From Paenibacillus radicibacter (GTDB lineage: Bacteria > Bacillota > Bacilli > Paenibacillales > NBRC-103111), in NCBI RefSeq assembly GCF_024721995.1, contig NZ_JANQBC010000016.1, forward strand, positions 44,652-108,651: 64,000 bases of DNA, in the 5' to 3' direction. Below are positions 54,373 through 62,981 of this stretch, piece after piece (within the stretch, counting starts at the first letter, position 1; each line of letters starts with the position of its first letter). A program made the translations under genes and the position numbers. The notes under the pieces are model-generated. The model was not told the origin of the DNA. It did not search any database and was given only the letters and a program-made list of their open reading frames with translations.

Positions 54373-55251
54373 TTACACTTGCGAGGCAGTCTCCATCGAT
54401 TTTTTCATCGTTGTAAGCTGATGAAGGTGTGAGATATACCGCTTTTTCTGCATCTGATCATCTGTCTTCTGAATTAATTGCACCAGTTCTGCTTGACATT
54501 GCTTAATGCCCGTTAGTAGTAGCTGATGCTTGTCAGCCGGCTCTATAGCACTTGTCATCTGATTGGGACTCGGATCCTCATAAACATCGATATATAACTT
54601 GCCGTAACTATCTACCTGTGCGACAAAAATTTCACTTAAGGATAGACCTTGTTTCTTCAGCTCTTGTAATAACCAAACTTCAGAACGACCTGACTCGTCT
54701 AACCCTTCACTCAGGATCACACCATCTGTGATAATAAGAACGGGCTCGTGCTGGGGCGGTATACTTAAATTCAGGTGCTTCGGTGTTAGCGGCTGATTCT
54801 CAGGCTTTAACAGTACACTTACGTCACCTGTCGTTTCCAAGATGGCAAATTCAACATCCGCCACATTAAATACACTTTTGGTTCGCAATTGTTCCATGAG
54901 TTCATCGGCTGTAAAACGTTCTTTGCCTAAATTCTTCTCTAAGATGACCCCATGCTGAACGACGATCGTTCCTTTCCCTTCAAATAACTCTCGCATCGTC
55001 TTGCTCTTAAGCGATATCCATTCCACCAAAAAAGGGATTAAGAACCATACCATAATGGCGACCAAACCGTGTACGTAATTTGCCTCTACATCCGTCGATA
55101 TAAATCCAGCTAAATCACCAATGGTGATACCTGTAATGTACTCGAAGAATGTGAGCTGAGAGATTTGCTTCTTTCCGAGTAACCGCGTCATGACAAACAG
55201 GGCTGCAATTGCACCTAATGCTCTTAATACAATGTGGCTAATTTCGAGCAC
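54373..55251 (-). CDS. DUF421 (YetF-like) membrane protein with helical tail, head of the spoVA unit
   Basis: A 292-residue protein with about three N-terminal helices (MTRLLGKKQISQLTFFEY near 20 is the YetF signature), a DUF421 beta domain (GTIVVQHGVILEKNLGKERF near 94) and a C-terminal helical region (about 235-285) patterned like DUF1657 (LLLTGIKQCQAELVQLIQ). It precedes spoVAC by 31 bases. DUF421 plus DUF1657 is the make-up of the 2Duf protein of mobile spoVA operons linked to spore heat resistance; the tail assignment here is tentative. Confidence 0.8.
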   Translation of the reverse strand: MLEISHIVLRALGAIAALFVMTRLLGKKQISQLTFFEYITGITIGDLAGFISTDVEANYVHGLVAIMVWFLIPFLVEWISLKSKTMRELFEGKGTIVVQHGVILEKNLGKERFTADELMEQLRTKSVFNVADVEFAILETTGDVSVLLKPENQPLTPKHLNLSIPPQHEPVLIITDGVILSEGLDESGRSEVWLLQELKKQGLSLSEIFVAQVDSYGKLYIDVYEDPSPNQMTSAIEPADKHQLLLTGIKQCQAELVQLIQKTDDQMQKKRYISHLHQLTTMKKSMETASQV

Positions 55252-55340
55252 ATCATCGATTTCCTTTCATGCCATAATTTATTTTTTCATCCTAATTACT
55301 ATTTGCAGCAAATCGGCTTGTTATGTACAACGCAAAAAGA

Positions 55341-55386
55341 CACGTTGGAATACCTTGAACTTAATCGTTCAACCTATTCAAACGTG
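55341..55386 (-). terminator. Long stem-loop terminator after the small hydrophobic ORF
   Basis: A 20-base arm (CACGTTGGAATACCTTGAAC) pairs with GTTCAACCTATTCAAACGTG at 17 positions around a 6-base loop; GTCTTTTTGCG follows on the minus strand. It closes the peptidase-like/small-ORF transcript ahead of the DUF421 promoter region. Confidence 0.75.
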
Positions 55387-55407
55387 CCCTCTATATCCAT
55401 TACTTTT

Positions 55408-55494
55408 TTAAAAATTTAATATGAGCAGAGTTACAAGCAACAGTACAAACAATAACAAAATTAAAAGCATAAGGTTACGTTTCCCAATAGCCAT
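55408..55494 (-). CDS. 28-residue hydrophobic peptide ORF
   Basis: ATG at 55494, behind GGGCGGGAAG, reads MAIGKRNLMLLILLLFVLLL and then eight more residues to a stop: a short basic start and one membrane helix. It lies 21 bases after the stop of the papain-like gene and before a strong terminator, so it is well placed as the last gene of that transcript. It is like the tiny membrane proteins common in sporulating Bacillales, but I know no match. Confidence 0.45.
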   Translation of the reverse strand: MAIGKRNLMLLILLLFVLLLVTLLILNF

Positions 55495-55515
55495 GTTCGC
55501 TTCCCGCCCTTAAAG

Positions 55516-56286
55516 TTATTTTCCTGTCCAAAGATCAAATAACATCCCTTTTTTCTTGAAAAAAGAATATCTTAAATACCCGTATCCTTGATCTCCCCAG
55601 CTCGTTCCCATAGAATTACGAACGATGAAATAGCCATCTGAGCTTTTCTTCTTATCGACATACCCGACGATCAACATCGCATGCGTGCCAAGTAATGTAT
55701 CCTTACTTCGATTAGGATATGGAATCACACCTGACTTCGACACTCTGAGAAAGGACGAATACACTTTCATCCCGAACACAACAGGTTGATCTTCAGCTAA
55801 CGCAATTTTTACCCCCAGCAGATTTCGAACTCGCTTGTATCCATTGATATGATAATAAGCTCGCTGCTCTGCATCTTCACTTGGTTTATGCTCGCCTTTG
55901 GTTAGATCATAGGGATAATCCGCTTCCTCACAAACCCCAAATTGGTGCAAAGCTTTCATGCCCTGACGAATACTAAACGCAAGAGTGGAAGAGCTGTCTC
56001 CATAAGACTTTTGCATCGTCCAATGATGATAAAGCGGGGATAGATCCACGATCTTTCGATCTTCGTAACGCATCCAATATTGCTTGAGTCCACTAACAAT
56101 CGCACAAGAGATACTCGTACCCAGCTTTCCTTGATCCACGATCGGTGACATCGCCTGCCGCAAGTCCACTTGACGAGGAACTTGGGCTAATTGCGATATT
56201 TTCGTAGCTCGAAACGGAAAATCCCTATAATCCTGTGAGTCCACGCGTACTGCATATTTTCTTGTCATTGAAGTTGGTGTTGTCAT
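55516..56286 (-). CDS. Papain-like (C1) peptidase homologue with Ser in the nucleophile position
   Basis: A 256-residue protein with a C1-peptidase fold and no signal peptide. The oxyanion Gln is in VDQGKLG (Q52), the catalytic His in LGTHAMLIVGY near 215 and the Asn in VRNSMGTSWGDQGYGYL near 232. At the nucleophile site the family has QGxLGSC, but here it reads QGKLGTSISCA: Ser58 occupies the Cys slot and a Cys follows three residues later. It may be inactive or a serine variant. I chose ATG at 56286 behind AAGAAGGTC. Neighbours are small proteins of unknown function. Confidence 0.82.
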   Translation of the reverse strand: MTTPTSMTRKYAVRVDSQDYRDFPFRATKISQLAQVPRQVDLRQAMSPIVDQGKLGTSISCAIVSGLKQYWMRYEDRKIVDLSPLYHHWTMQKSYGDSSSTLAFSIRQGMKALHQFGVCEEADYPYDLTKGEHKPSEDAEQRAYYHINGYKRVRNLLGVKIALAEDQPVVFGMKVYSSFLRVSKSGVIPYPNRSKDTLLGTHAMLIVGYVDKKKSSDGYFIVRNSMGTSWGDQGYGYLRYSFFKKKGMLFDLWTGK

Positions 56287-56354
56287 GATCATTGACCTTC
56301 TTTGCATAGCGATTACTGCAGTCTATGCACAAACACCCAAGGACGTGAAACATA

Positions 56355-56660
56355 TTACATCAGATTCATCGTGTCGATATGCTGCTTCGTCTCTGGAGTT
56401 CCAAGAGTATGCAGCAACTGATAAATCTGATTCAGGTTCTGATCATACCGATCATTCTCCTCATCTTGATTGTAAGGAATACCTGGTATGATGGCACGTA
56501 AATGCGACTCTTCGTCATATAATTCTTTAAATGCAAATAGCGATTGCAATTGATCCACTTCTGCATCATTTGCCGTAATCTCAAGTTCGTAAGCCGCATC
56601 CCCTTGATTGGGTAGGATCGATCCTGATTGGACGGAGACATAATATTTGTTCTTATTCAT
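56355..56660 (-). CDS. Conserved-looking small hypothetical protein
   Basis: A 101-residue soluble protein beginning MNKNKYYVSVQSGSILPNQG with an alpha/beta pattern: a strand, EITANDAEVDQLQSLFAF helix, then GIPYNQDEENDRYDQNLNQI and LLHTLGTPETKQHI. No domain is recognised with certainty. Strong RBS AAGGAG 8 bases before ATG. It lies 68 bases upstream of the papain-like gene on the same strand. Confidence 0.75.
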   Translation of the reverse strand: MNKNKYYVSVQSGSILPNQGDAAYELEITANDAEVDQLQSLFAFKELYDEESHLRAIIPGIPYNQDEENDRYDQNLNQIYQLLHTLGTPETKQHIDTMNLM

Positions 56661-56690
56661 CAGTTAGACTCCTTATCGTATGAGTAGACG

Positions 56691-56918
56691 TTACATGAAA
56701 TTTAAGATTACAACAGCACCGATTAAGACCAAGATTGGGAACAGGACATACGCATAAAAAATAGGGTTAGCTAGAATCGGATGCTTCACCCGCGTCTGAC
56801 TAACACCTTGATCCATATCCTGCTGCTCCTGACGTCTCACAGTTTTCCACGTGATATACAATCCAGCGGCACATACCAGTACAGCTAGTCCCATGATAAT
56901 CCGTATGAGTAGGGTCAA
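56691..56918 (-). CDS. Small two-helix membrane protein
   Basis: A 75-residue protein with a TTG start at 56918, 7 bases after AAAGGAGGTG; the upstream ATG frame would run through that RBS. Helix 1 (about 8-25, GLAVLVCAAGLYI) and helix 2 (about 55-73, VLFPILVLIGAVVI) flank a polar loop KTVRRQEQQDMDQG. Function unknown. It lies 30 bases before the 101-residue gene. Confidence 0.7.
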   Translation of the reverse strand: MTLLIRIIMGLAVLVCAAGLYITWKTVRRQEQQDMDQGVSQTRVKHPILANPIFYAYVLFPILVLIGAVVILNFM

Positions 56919-56985
56919 GATGAACACCTCCTTTTTGCTAAAGTTCAAATCTGTTAGTTTTGATTAGTTTGTTATGGAAAAAGAA

Positions 56986-57029
56986 AAAGCATGCACCAAC
57001 CATCATTTTCATGACGTTATGCATGCTTT
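56986..57029 (-). terminator. Terminator downstream of the TetR-type gene
   Basis: AAAGCATGCA/TGCATGCTTT 10-bp stem followed on the minus strand by TTTTTCTTTTTCC. Confidence 0.8.
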
Positions 57030-57034
57030 GTATC

Positions 57035-57631
57035 TTATTGTTTATCCTGTAATAATCGGTTTACGATATTCTCAATTTCGGAATCCGTATTTGCGATCTG
57101 AACGCCAACTATCGAGGAAAGGACGGGCGCCATTAGGACAGGAAACATAATCGCTCCGACTAATTGTCCGCACATCAAGAATAGCTTCGATATATCTTGT
57201 TCGCCCGTTATTTCTGTGAGTGTCTTCTGAATTTTATCGAAGCCGATGCTTCTTAAGAAGAGCTTGAATTCCAGATGCGTATCGAAACTTAATGTGCCTG
57301 TCGCAATCATTTGCCGAAACAGTCCGGGATGTTGCTTGAGCATCTGCGTATAACTCGTTAGAAATTGGATTAATCGCTGCTTTGGCGGAAGCTCCTGCTG
57401 ATCCAATACGCCGAAACAACTCTTGAATGATTCGAACAAGTTACGCATCGCTTCATTCAGCAACTTATCCTTCGATCCGAAGTGATAATTGACGAGTGCG
57501 ACATTCACCTCAGCTATCGTTGCAATCTTGCGAACGGTGATTGCCTCAATGCCTTCTGTCTTAATCATATCCAGTGTTGTATTCAAAATATGGTCACGTG
57601 TCGTGATATCAGCTTCTTCAGACCTCATCAT
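57035..57631 (-). CDS. TetR family transcriptional regulator
   Basis: A 198-residue regulator. The N-terminal helix-turn-helix reads ITTRDHILNTTLDMIKTEGI, then TVRKIATIAEVNVALVNYHFG and SKDKLLNEAM. The C-terminal ligand domain spans ~75-195. It follows the ABC-2-type membrane gene by 24 bases in the same operon, and a perfect 19-bp palindrome sits at that operon's promoter, so it probably represses its own operon. The inducer is unknown. RBS AAGGAG before ATG. Confidence 0.92.
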   Translation of the reverse strand: MMRSEEADITTRDHILNTTLDMIKTEGIEAITVRKIATIAEVNVALVNYHFGSKDKLLNEAMRNLFESFKSCFGVLDQQELPPKQRLIQFLTSYTQMLKQHPGLFRQMIATGTLSFDTHLEFKLFLRSIGFDKIQKTLTEITGEQDISKLFLMCGQLVGAIMFPVLMAPVLSSIVGVQIANTDSEIENIVNRLLQDKQ

Positions 57632-57655
57632 ACGATTCTCCTTACGAACATTAGT

Positions 57656-58825
57656 TTATGAACTTGCGAGTAGTTTCTTCTGAGCAGCGGTTCTTGGTTT
57701 CATGATTGATGTCAGTAGAAGGATAAGCCCTCCAAGACCAATCCAAGCAATCACCATGAAATCAGAGTTTGTTAAATCTGCTCCAAAGTACATCATAGCT
57801 CGAAGTCCTTCAACTGTAAATCGCATTGGGAACCATGTGTATAACCAATCATGTGCGAAAGTTGGCAATAATTCTGGCGCAACGGTCAGAACAGGTAAAC
57901 CAAAGAAGAACAATAATAAGAAGATGACGAGAGCACCAGGACCAATCCATGACAAGATGGACAGGATCATTAAATAGAAGCAATAGTAGGTCAACACGAG
58001 GAACAGGGAGATCATCGCATACGAAGGAATATTCACCCCAACAATCCACTTCGCTACGCTCGTCACACCGAATCCCGCTGCAAATGCAAGTACAATTCCG
58101 ATTAGAAGCTGCGTAATTACAACGTTACCTCTGCTTAGGTTAAGTCGTGCGTTTAACTTTGTTGTGAGTATAAATACAGCCATCGTACCCATCATGACCG
58201 ATAACCATAACGGTTGGAATAGCGATATCGGTGCTGCGCCATTGCCAGATTTATCACCAGGAGCATTCACATTCTCTACTGTCTTCGTGATCGGTTGACT
58301 GACCACTTTCGCTTGTGCCGCTGTTAATGTCTTACCTTGCTGTTCGAATCCAGTTAGCAGCTGCGTACGCATCTGGCTATTTATCATATCCGTCATGTTC
58401 TGAAGAATTTGCGTCGCTGCACCTACACCGCTTGGATTCATCCCTGAATTGATCATAACTTTAAGTGCAGCCGGCTTCGGCGCTGCAGTCTGCATCGAAC
58501 TCATATCACTTGTAAAAGAATCCGAGATCACGAGCGCGCCATAATACGCTTGCTCGTTAAGTCCTGCGGTAAGTTCATCCGTGCTTGTTACCTGCACCCA
58601 CTTGATCGGCGAGGTTTTCCCCTTCGCCTCTGCCTGCTCTACCGTAGCAGTCAACTGCTCCACGATCTTCTTCGATATCGGTCCTTGGTCTTCATTGAGC
58701 AGGGCAAGTGGTAACGACTTCGGCGCTGCGTGAATCGAAGTCGCGGACGGCAAGCTAAATACAAATACAATGAGAAGCACAATGACAGGGATAACCCAGA
58801 TCAATTTCTGTCTGAATAAAGACAT
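57656..58825 (-). CDS. ABC-2-type / YhgE-Pip-like membrane protein
   Basis: A 389-residue protein: one N-terminal helix (about 7-28), a large extracytoplasmic domain beginning LPLALLNEDQGPISKKI (the YhgE/ABC-2 signature) to ~200, then five helices including GPGALVIFLLLFFFGLPVLT near 295. Such proteins act in export of small molecules or drugs, often with no ATPase next to them. I chose ATG at 58825 because AAGGAG lies 8 bases upstream. Under apparent TetR control. Confidence 0.85.
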   Translation of the reverse strand: MSLFRQKLIWVIPVIVLLIVFVFSLPSATSIHAAPKSLPLALLNEDQGPISKKIVEQLTATVEQAEAKGKTSPIKWVQVTSTDELTAGLNEQAYYGALVISDSFTSDMSSMQTAAPKPAALKVMINSGMNPSGVGAATQILQNMTDMINSQMRTQLLTGFEQQGKTLTAAQAKVVSQPITKTVENVNAPGDKSGNGAAPISLFQPLWLSVMMGTMAVFILTTKLNARLNLSRGNVVITQLLIGIVLAFAAGFGVTSVAKWIVGVNIPSYAMISLFLVLTYYCFYLMILSILSWIGPGALVIFLLLFFFGLPVLTVAPELLPTFAHDWLYTWFPMRFTVEGLRAMMYFGADLTNSDFMVIAWIGLGGLILLLTSIMKPRTAAQKKLLASS

Positions 58826-58848
58826 ACAAAACCACTCCTTAAATACTG

Positions 58849-58867
58849 TTTTAAACACTGTTTAAAA
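58849..58867. promoter_or_regulatory. TetR-type operator palindrome
   Basis: TTTTAAAC-ACT-GTTTAAAA is a perfect 8-3-8 inverted repeat, overlapping the end of the -10 box and the likely transcription start of the ABC-2/TetR operon. The placement blocks RNA polymerase when occupied. Confidence 0.75.
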
Positions 58868-58894
58868 TGTAAGGTTTAGGAGTGATATTGTCAA
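58866..58894 (-). promoter_or_regulatory. Sigma-A promoter of the ABC-2/TetR operon
   Basis: TTGACA (58894-58889), 17 bases, TACATT (58871-58866) on the minus strand, 15 bases from the end of the upstream HpaB-like gene. Confidence 0.65.
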
Positions 58895-58908
58895 TATAAT
58901 TTTATTAA

Positions 58909-60360
58909 TTAGGCTTTGCCTAACGCCTCATCAACGAGCTTAAAGTCATGCGATTTCTTATAATTGTTGTAAAAGATTGCGCGCTTACGGATCGGATCGC
59001 CCGTGTAATAACGCTCATATTGCAAGGCACGTTGTCCGAAAGCTTCTCCGCACAAATCCCACGCCAGCTTGAACAGATGAATGCGATCTGTCCCCGATAC
59101 CCCTGCGCGACCACCATAGTAACGCTGCATATCTTCCGCTAACTCAGGATGAGTAAGATCAGCTTCAGTCGGTGACATGAGTAGCCCACCTGCCCCGATA
59201 ATTTGCATCACTTCAATTGCACGAGGATACAGTGTTGGCAATAAACCACGGATCGTTTCAATTGGATTATATGCAGGAACAATGTCACCTGACGGTAATG
59301 TCTCGTATTCAAGTTCAGCTACCTTAAGCAGCGCACGAATCGTCTCCACACCTTGAATAATTTCCCCTAGATCATTCTGCACGTTCAAATACACATCGAC
59401 ACCAATGGAATCTGCCAATTGCACTGCGACTTCGACAGCGAATTGCAGCTTAACCAATCCTCGCACCCCTGTCTGATGCGAAGGTTGCTGACCGATCCCA
59501 GTCTTCGGGTAGAGCAGATTTGCCGCTTCCACATTGTTATACAGGAATACGCGATCCCACGGAACGAGCACATCATTGAATACGAGCAGGGCATCCATCT
59601 CTTCGAATCGCGATGCAAGAGGGTGATCCGCTACGCTGCGGAGTCCATCTTGCATCGGCTCCCGACAAATAATGCGTAGTCCCGGTGTATCGATCGGAAT
59701 CGCGAAAGCCAGCGCATATCGCTCATCACCCGGCTTAAAGCCAGGGAACGAATAGATGATGACCTCGTCCGTGATCGGTGCAAGGGTGGCGAGCATCTTC
59801 GCACCACGTACAACAAGACCTTCCTCGGTTTCTTCTACAGCCCCTAAATGTGTGTAAATATCTTGCTGCTCATGCGACGATTTGCTGCGATCATTCTGCG
59901 GATTAATAATCGCATGCGTGAGGAACAAGTCATTGTCCCTTATATAACGATAATAATTCTGTATATTATTAGCCCAATCAGGGTTATATGCTTTCAAGAA
60001 ATCAGAATTACTGAATAGTGAAGTGACAACGATATTAAGGAAATCAGGTGTTCTGCCCATAAGACCGAAAGTTGCTTTCGCATATGCCTCGAACAAGGCT
60101 CTTCGCGCCTCTAGATGATCAGCATTCTTAGGGACTAGGAACGCATTATTAACCCGCTCCCCTGTTTCCTCGCATACATGCGTTATCTTATCTTGAATGG
60201 ATTGCTCGAACTGCATATCATATAACTTCGCAATCTCATGAATCGGCTGTTTGAAAACAGGTTCTTCATACACATTCGTCACTTTTCTCCCCGATAACCA
60301 CACCTCTGGCTGGCGAGATTTCACTCCCTCGATATACGCTGCCCCTGTACGAATTCCCAT
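58909..60360 (-). CDS. 4-Hydroxyphenylacetate 3-monooxygenase (HpaB) family oxygenase
   Basis: A 483-residue FADH2-dependent hydroxylase. Family stretches are [19 protein letters not shown] at the start, [11 protein letters not shown] near 99, [12 protein letters not shown] near 150 (substrate/flavin loop) and [16 protein letters not shown] near 268. It needs a flavin reductase partner, which is not nearby. Aromatic substrate is inferred; relatives hydroxylate phenols or chlorophenols. It is transcribed divergently from two Crp/Fnr-type genes. Confidence 0.9.
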   Translation of the reverse strand: MGIRTGAAYIEGVKSRQPEVWLSGRKVTNVYEEPVFKQPIHEIAKLYDMQFEQSIQDKITHVCEETGERVNNAFLVPKNADHLEARRALFEAYAKATFGLMGRTPDFLNIVVTSLFSNSDFLKAYNPDWANNIQNYYRYIRDNDLFLTHAIINPQNDRSKSSHEQQDIYTHLGAVEETEEGLVVRGAKMLATLAPITDEVIIYSFPGFKPGDERYALAFAIPIDTPGLRIICREPMQDGLRSVADHPLASRFEEMDALLVFNDVLVPWDRVFLYNNVEAANLLYPKTGIGQQPSHQTGVRGLVKLQFAVEVAVQLADSIGVDVYLNVQNDLGEIIQGVETIRALLKVAELEYETLPSGDIVPAYNPIETIRGLLPTLYPRAIEVMQIIGAGGLLMSPTEADLTHPELAEDMQRYYGGRAGVSGTDRIHLFKLAWDLCGEAFGQRALQYERYYTGDPIRKRAIFYNNYKKSHDFKLVDEALGKA

Positions 60361-60405
60361 TGTCGCATCCCCCTTAATCGGTATGTATCAGCACTTCATG
60401 TCTTG

Positions 60406-60445
60406 ATTATATGAGTCAACAACTATAACAACTGTAAGGCTGTTA
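60406..60445 (-). promoter_or_regulatory. Candidate activator-dependent promoter of the HpaB-like gene
   Basis: TATAAT (60411-60406, minus strand) has no good -35 hexamer. Fourteen bases upstream of it is the palindrome TAACA-N10-TGTTA (60426-60445), about where a Crp/Fnr-type activator would bind. The link to the adjacent regulators is inference. Confidence 0.35.
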
Positions 60446-60493
60446 ACGTTTTTCTGCTTTTTTAACCCTAATAACTAGCGCGAAAATCCGTTG

Positions 60494-60523
60494 TTGTCAT
60501 CATCGCTTGTAATCTCCTATAAT
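60494..60523 (+). promoter_or_regulatory. Sigma-A promoter of the Crp/Fnr pair
   Basis: TTGTCA (60494-60499), 18 bases, TATAAT (60518-60523), 35 bases before the ATG. Confidence 0.65.
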
Positions 60524-60528
60524 TGGAA

Positions 60529-60542
60529 TGAAAGCGTTTACG
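60529..60542. promoter_or_regulatory. Candidate cre site (CcpA)
   Basis: TGAAAGCGTTTACG matches the cre consensus TGWNANCGNTNWCA at every fixed position but the last. It begins 6 bases after the -10 box, a position that gives carbon catabolite repression by road-block. Confidence 0.5.
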
Positions 60543-60558
60543 ATTAGGGGTGCGAATC

Positions 60559-61200
60559 ATGGTAAGCCCATTTGAAATAAGTGAAAAGTGGCAGCGCATT
60601 TTGAAATACGGCAATCGTCGATTTTTCAAGAAAAAGACGGTCATCTACCGTCAAGGGACTATCGGTGACGGCTTCTATTATTTGCACAGCGGCTTAGTTA
60701 AGATTGTTACCTTAACCCCTTCCAGCAAAGAGCGCATGCTCAATATTGTTGTGCCCGGTCAACTGATCGGCGTACAAGCGGTTGATGGGCAGACGCATTT
60801 CACTACATCTATCGTTGCTAAGGATGCGGTGGTGTACCATTTTTCCGCCTCACAATTCCAAGAACTGATGACCGAACAGCCTGAGTTGGTCCACCTAATC
60901 GCGCAGACAATCATTCAGAAGATGCGCATCCTATTGTTCGCTGTTCAAGTCAAAATGCGCTCAACCGAAGCGCAAATTGCAATGATTCTCCTTAATTTAT
61001 ACGATGATTTTAAGAACTACGATATTCCACTTTCCAAGCAAGAACTTGCAAATTGTATTGGATTAACGCGTATTACCGTATACAAAATCCTCAAGCAATG
61101 GAAGGAAGCTGGCATCATCGAGATGAAGGACCGTACACTACTCATTCATCATGCGGATCGGTTGAAACAGATCGTCGAAGACCGCCCTATCCATGTCTAA
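60559..61200 (+). CDS. Crp/Fnr family transcriptional regulator 1
   Basis: A 213-residue protein with an N-terminal cyclic-nucleotide-like beta barrel (VIYRQGTIGDGFYYLHSGLVK near 32), a dimer helix (~115-140) and a C-terminal winged helix (LSKQELANCIGLTRITVYKIL near 165). There is no Cys cluster, so it does not look like an iron-sulfur Fnr. I chose ATG at 60559 with AGGGG 8 bases upstream. A paralogue follows after 17 bases. Effector unknown. Confidence 0.88.
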   Translation: MVSPFEISEKWQRILKYGNRRFFKKKTVIYRQGTIGDGFYYLHSGLVKIVTLTPSSKERMLNIVVPGQLIGVQAVDGQTHFTTSIVAKDAVVYHFSASQFQELMTEQPELVHLIAQTIIQKMRILLFAVQVKMRSTEAQIAMILLNLYDDFKNYDIPLSKQELANCIGLTRITVYKILKQWKEAGIIEMKDRTLLIHHADRLKQIVEDRPIHV

Positions 61201-61217
61201 TAGAAAATGGTGACTGT

Positions 61218-61859
61218 ATGCAACAACTTCGTTATCAATTAAAACCTTACCTCTCCTATGCGCAAGCCATAACTCTGGGTAAGCATGCAACCGTCTACAA
61301 TCAAGGCGAGGTAGGTCGGGGCTTCTATTACTTAGAGGAAGGCGGCGTTAAGATCTTATTCTTATCGGAAAATGGTCAAGAGCGCATCGTCGATTATGTC
61401 CCAGTCGGTACACTGCTAGGTGAGCATGGCGTCAGTAAATCCCCGTATCTTACAACCGCTGTATGTACCGTGCCAAGCACGCTGTACCTTTTTTCCGATC
61501 AAGCATTGACTCTGATGTGCAATAATCATCCTGAGACGGCGCTGTTCTATACGAATTCACTCATTTACAAAATGAGGCTGCTCGCCGAAGTTATCGCCAT
61601 CTACGATAGTCCAGTTGAACAACAAATGGCTCATTATATATTGAAATTACGCGATGTACATCAGAATGGCAGCATTCCAATCGATCAGACTTCACTAGCC
61701 CAATACGTCGGGACGTCTCGAATTACGGTCAATAAGACGCTTCAGAAATGGAAGCAGCAACAAGTAATCGACTTCTCCACTCGGGGTCAAATTCATGTTA
61801 CGAATGTTGATAAACTAAGGGACATCTTAGCCCAAGGCGAATTCACACAAATCTTATAG
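61218..61859 (+). CDS. Crp/Fnr family transcriptional regulator 2 (tandem paralogue)
   Basis: A 213-residue protein of the same architecture and length as its upstream neighbour: barrel VYNQGEVGRGFYYLEEGGVK near 27, dimer helix, winged helix DQTSLAQYVGTSRITVNKTL near 160. It carries Cys at ~83 and ~104 but no cluster pattern. Start at 61218 has a weak RBS, so translation may depend on the first gene. A tandem duplication with divergence is likely; they could form heterodimers. Confidence 0.87.
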   Translation: MQQLRYQLKPYLSYAQAITLGKHATVYNQGEVGRGFYYLEEGGVKILFLSENGQERIVDYVPVGTLLGEHGVSKSPYLTTAVCTVPSTLYLFSDQALTLMCNNHPETALFYTNSLIYKMRLLAEVIAIYDSPVEQQMAHYILKLRDVHQNGSIPIDQTSLAQYVGTSRITVNKTLQKWKQQQVIDFSTRGQIHVTNVDKLRDILAQGEFTQIL

Positions 61860-61871
61860 TTACACACGAAA

Positions 61872-61908
61872 AAACAGCCAACCCATGTCAAAAGTGGATT
61901 GGCTGTTT
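61872..61908. terminator. Bidirectional terminator between the Crp/Fnr pair and kynA
   Basis: AAACAGCCAA/TTGGCTGTTT 10-bp stem with A/T tracts on both sides, between converging genes. Confidence 0.88.
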
Positions 61909-61937
61909 CTGTTTATTTTACAATCGATAGAATGACC

Positions 61938-62774
61938 TTATAAGTCCGTTCTTAAACTCCATAGTTCTGGGAAATAACGCTGGGCCACGACATGCTTCAG
62001 GTAATCCACGCCAGATGATCCACCTGTTCCCATCTTAAAGCCAATTACTCGCTCCACGGTTACCATGTGGTTGAAACGCCACTGCTGCTGACGGCTGTCG
62101 ATATCGACTAGTTTCTCCGCAAGCTCATACAGATCCCAATATTGATCCACATCGCGATATACAGTCGCCCACGCTGCTTTCACACTTGGATGTTCCTTAT
62201 ATTCTTGTGACCAATCGCGATCCAGACATGATGGATCAATCTCTAAACCACGCTTCGCAAGAGCCATAATCGCAGCATCGTACATGCTAGGCTGATTGAG
62301 GGCAACGGATAGAATCTGGTGCAATTCTGGCTGATGCTCATACACTGCAAGTGCCTTGGCACGCTTACCACCGAACATAAACTCGATTAGGCGATTCTGG
62401 TACGATTGGAATCCTGAAGATTTGCCAAGCTTATCGCGGAATTGCATGTATTCTGCCGGGGTCAGTGTGGATAACACATCCCAAGATTGGATTAATTGCT
62501 GCTGGATTCGAGCCACACGAGAGAGCATCTTGAATGCGGGCTCCAGATTATTCTGCAGAATCGCATCTCGTGCTGCCTCAAGTTCATGCAGGATCAGCTT
62601 CATCCACAGCTCACTTGTCTGGTGAATAACAATAAACAGCATCTCATCGTGATGACCGGATAAGCGGTGCTGGCTGGACAAGATTTGGTCTAGATGAAGA
62701 TAATCGCCATAAGACATCTCTTTGGAAAAATCCTGATGAATCGTCGGATCGTTTAAATTGGACACGTTATTCAC
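61938..62774 (-). CDS. kynA: Tryptophan 2,3-dioxygenase
   Basis: A 278-residue heme dioxygenase that opens the tryptophan indole ring to N-formylkynurenine. Marks: [17 protein letters not shown] near 20, [20 protein letters not shown] near 41 (active-site His and Tyr/Phe region) and the C-terminal [20 protein letters not shown] near 233 with the proximal His (the first H here) and substrate loop. No other kynurenine-pathway gene is nearby. Stands alone on its strand. Confidence 0.95.
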   Translation of the reverse strand: MNNVSNLNDPTIHQDFSKEMSYGDYLHLDQILSSQHRLSGHHDEMLFIVIHQTSELWMKLILHELEAARDAILQNNLEPAFKMLSRVARIQQQLIQSWDVLSTLTPAEYMQFRDKLGKSSGFQSYQNRLIEFMFGGKRAKALAVYEHQPELHQILSVALNQPSMYDAAIMALAKRGLEIDPSCLDRDWSQEYKEHPSVKAAWATVYRDVDQYWDLYELAEKLVDIDSRQQQWRFNHMVTVERVIGFKMGTGGSSGVDYLKHVVAQRYFPELWSLRTDL

Positions 62775-62981
62775 TCCTATGTTGAATGTTAAGGTAGAGT
62801 TGTTCTAAGCCCATTATACCGATAACTGATCGATTATTCAGTAAACTGATTTACAATAATGTTATTTATTTTTTTGAGCTTTATTCCATAGTCATTAGGT
62901 AGGAGAGATTGTGAAACTTTTATCTTCATTATTCGTACGTATTGTACACAGAACAAATGCAGCTTGGAGGTTTGATAGGAA

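Noticed and set aside
61938..62774. A kynurenine-pathway operon around kynA
   Set aside because: No kynB, kynU or transporter gene is adjacent; the tryptophan dioxygenase stands alone between a terminator and an unrelated gene.
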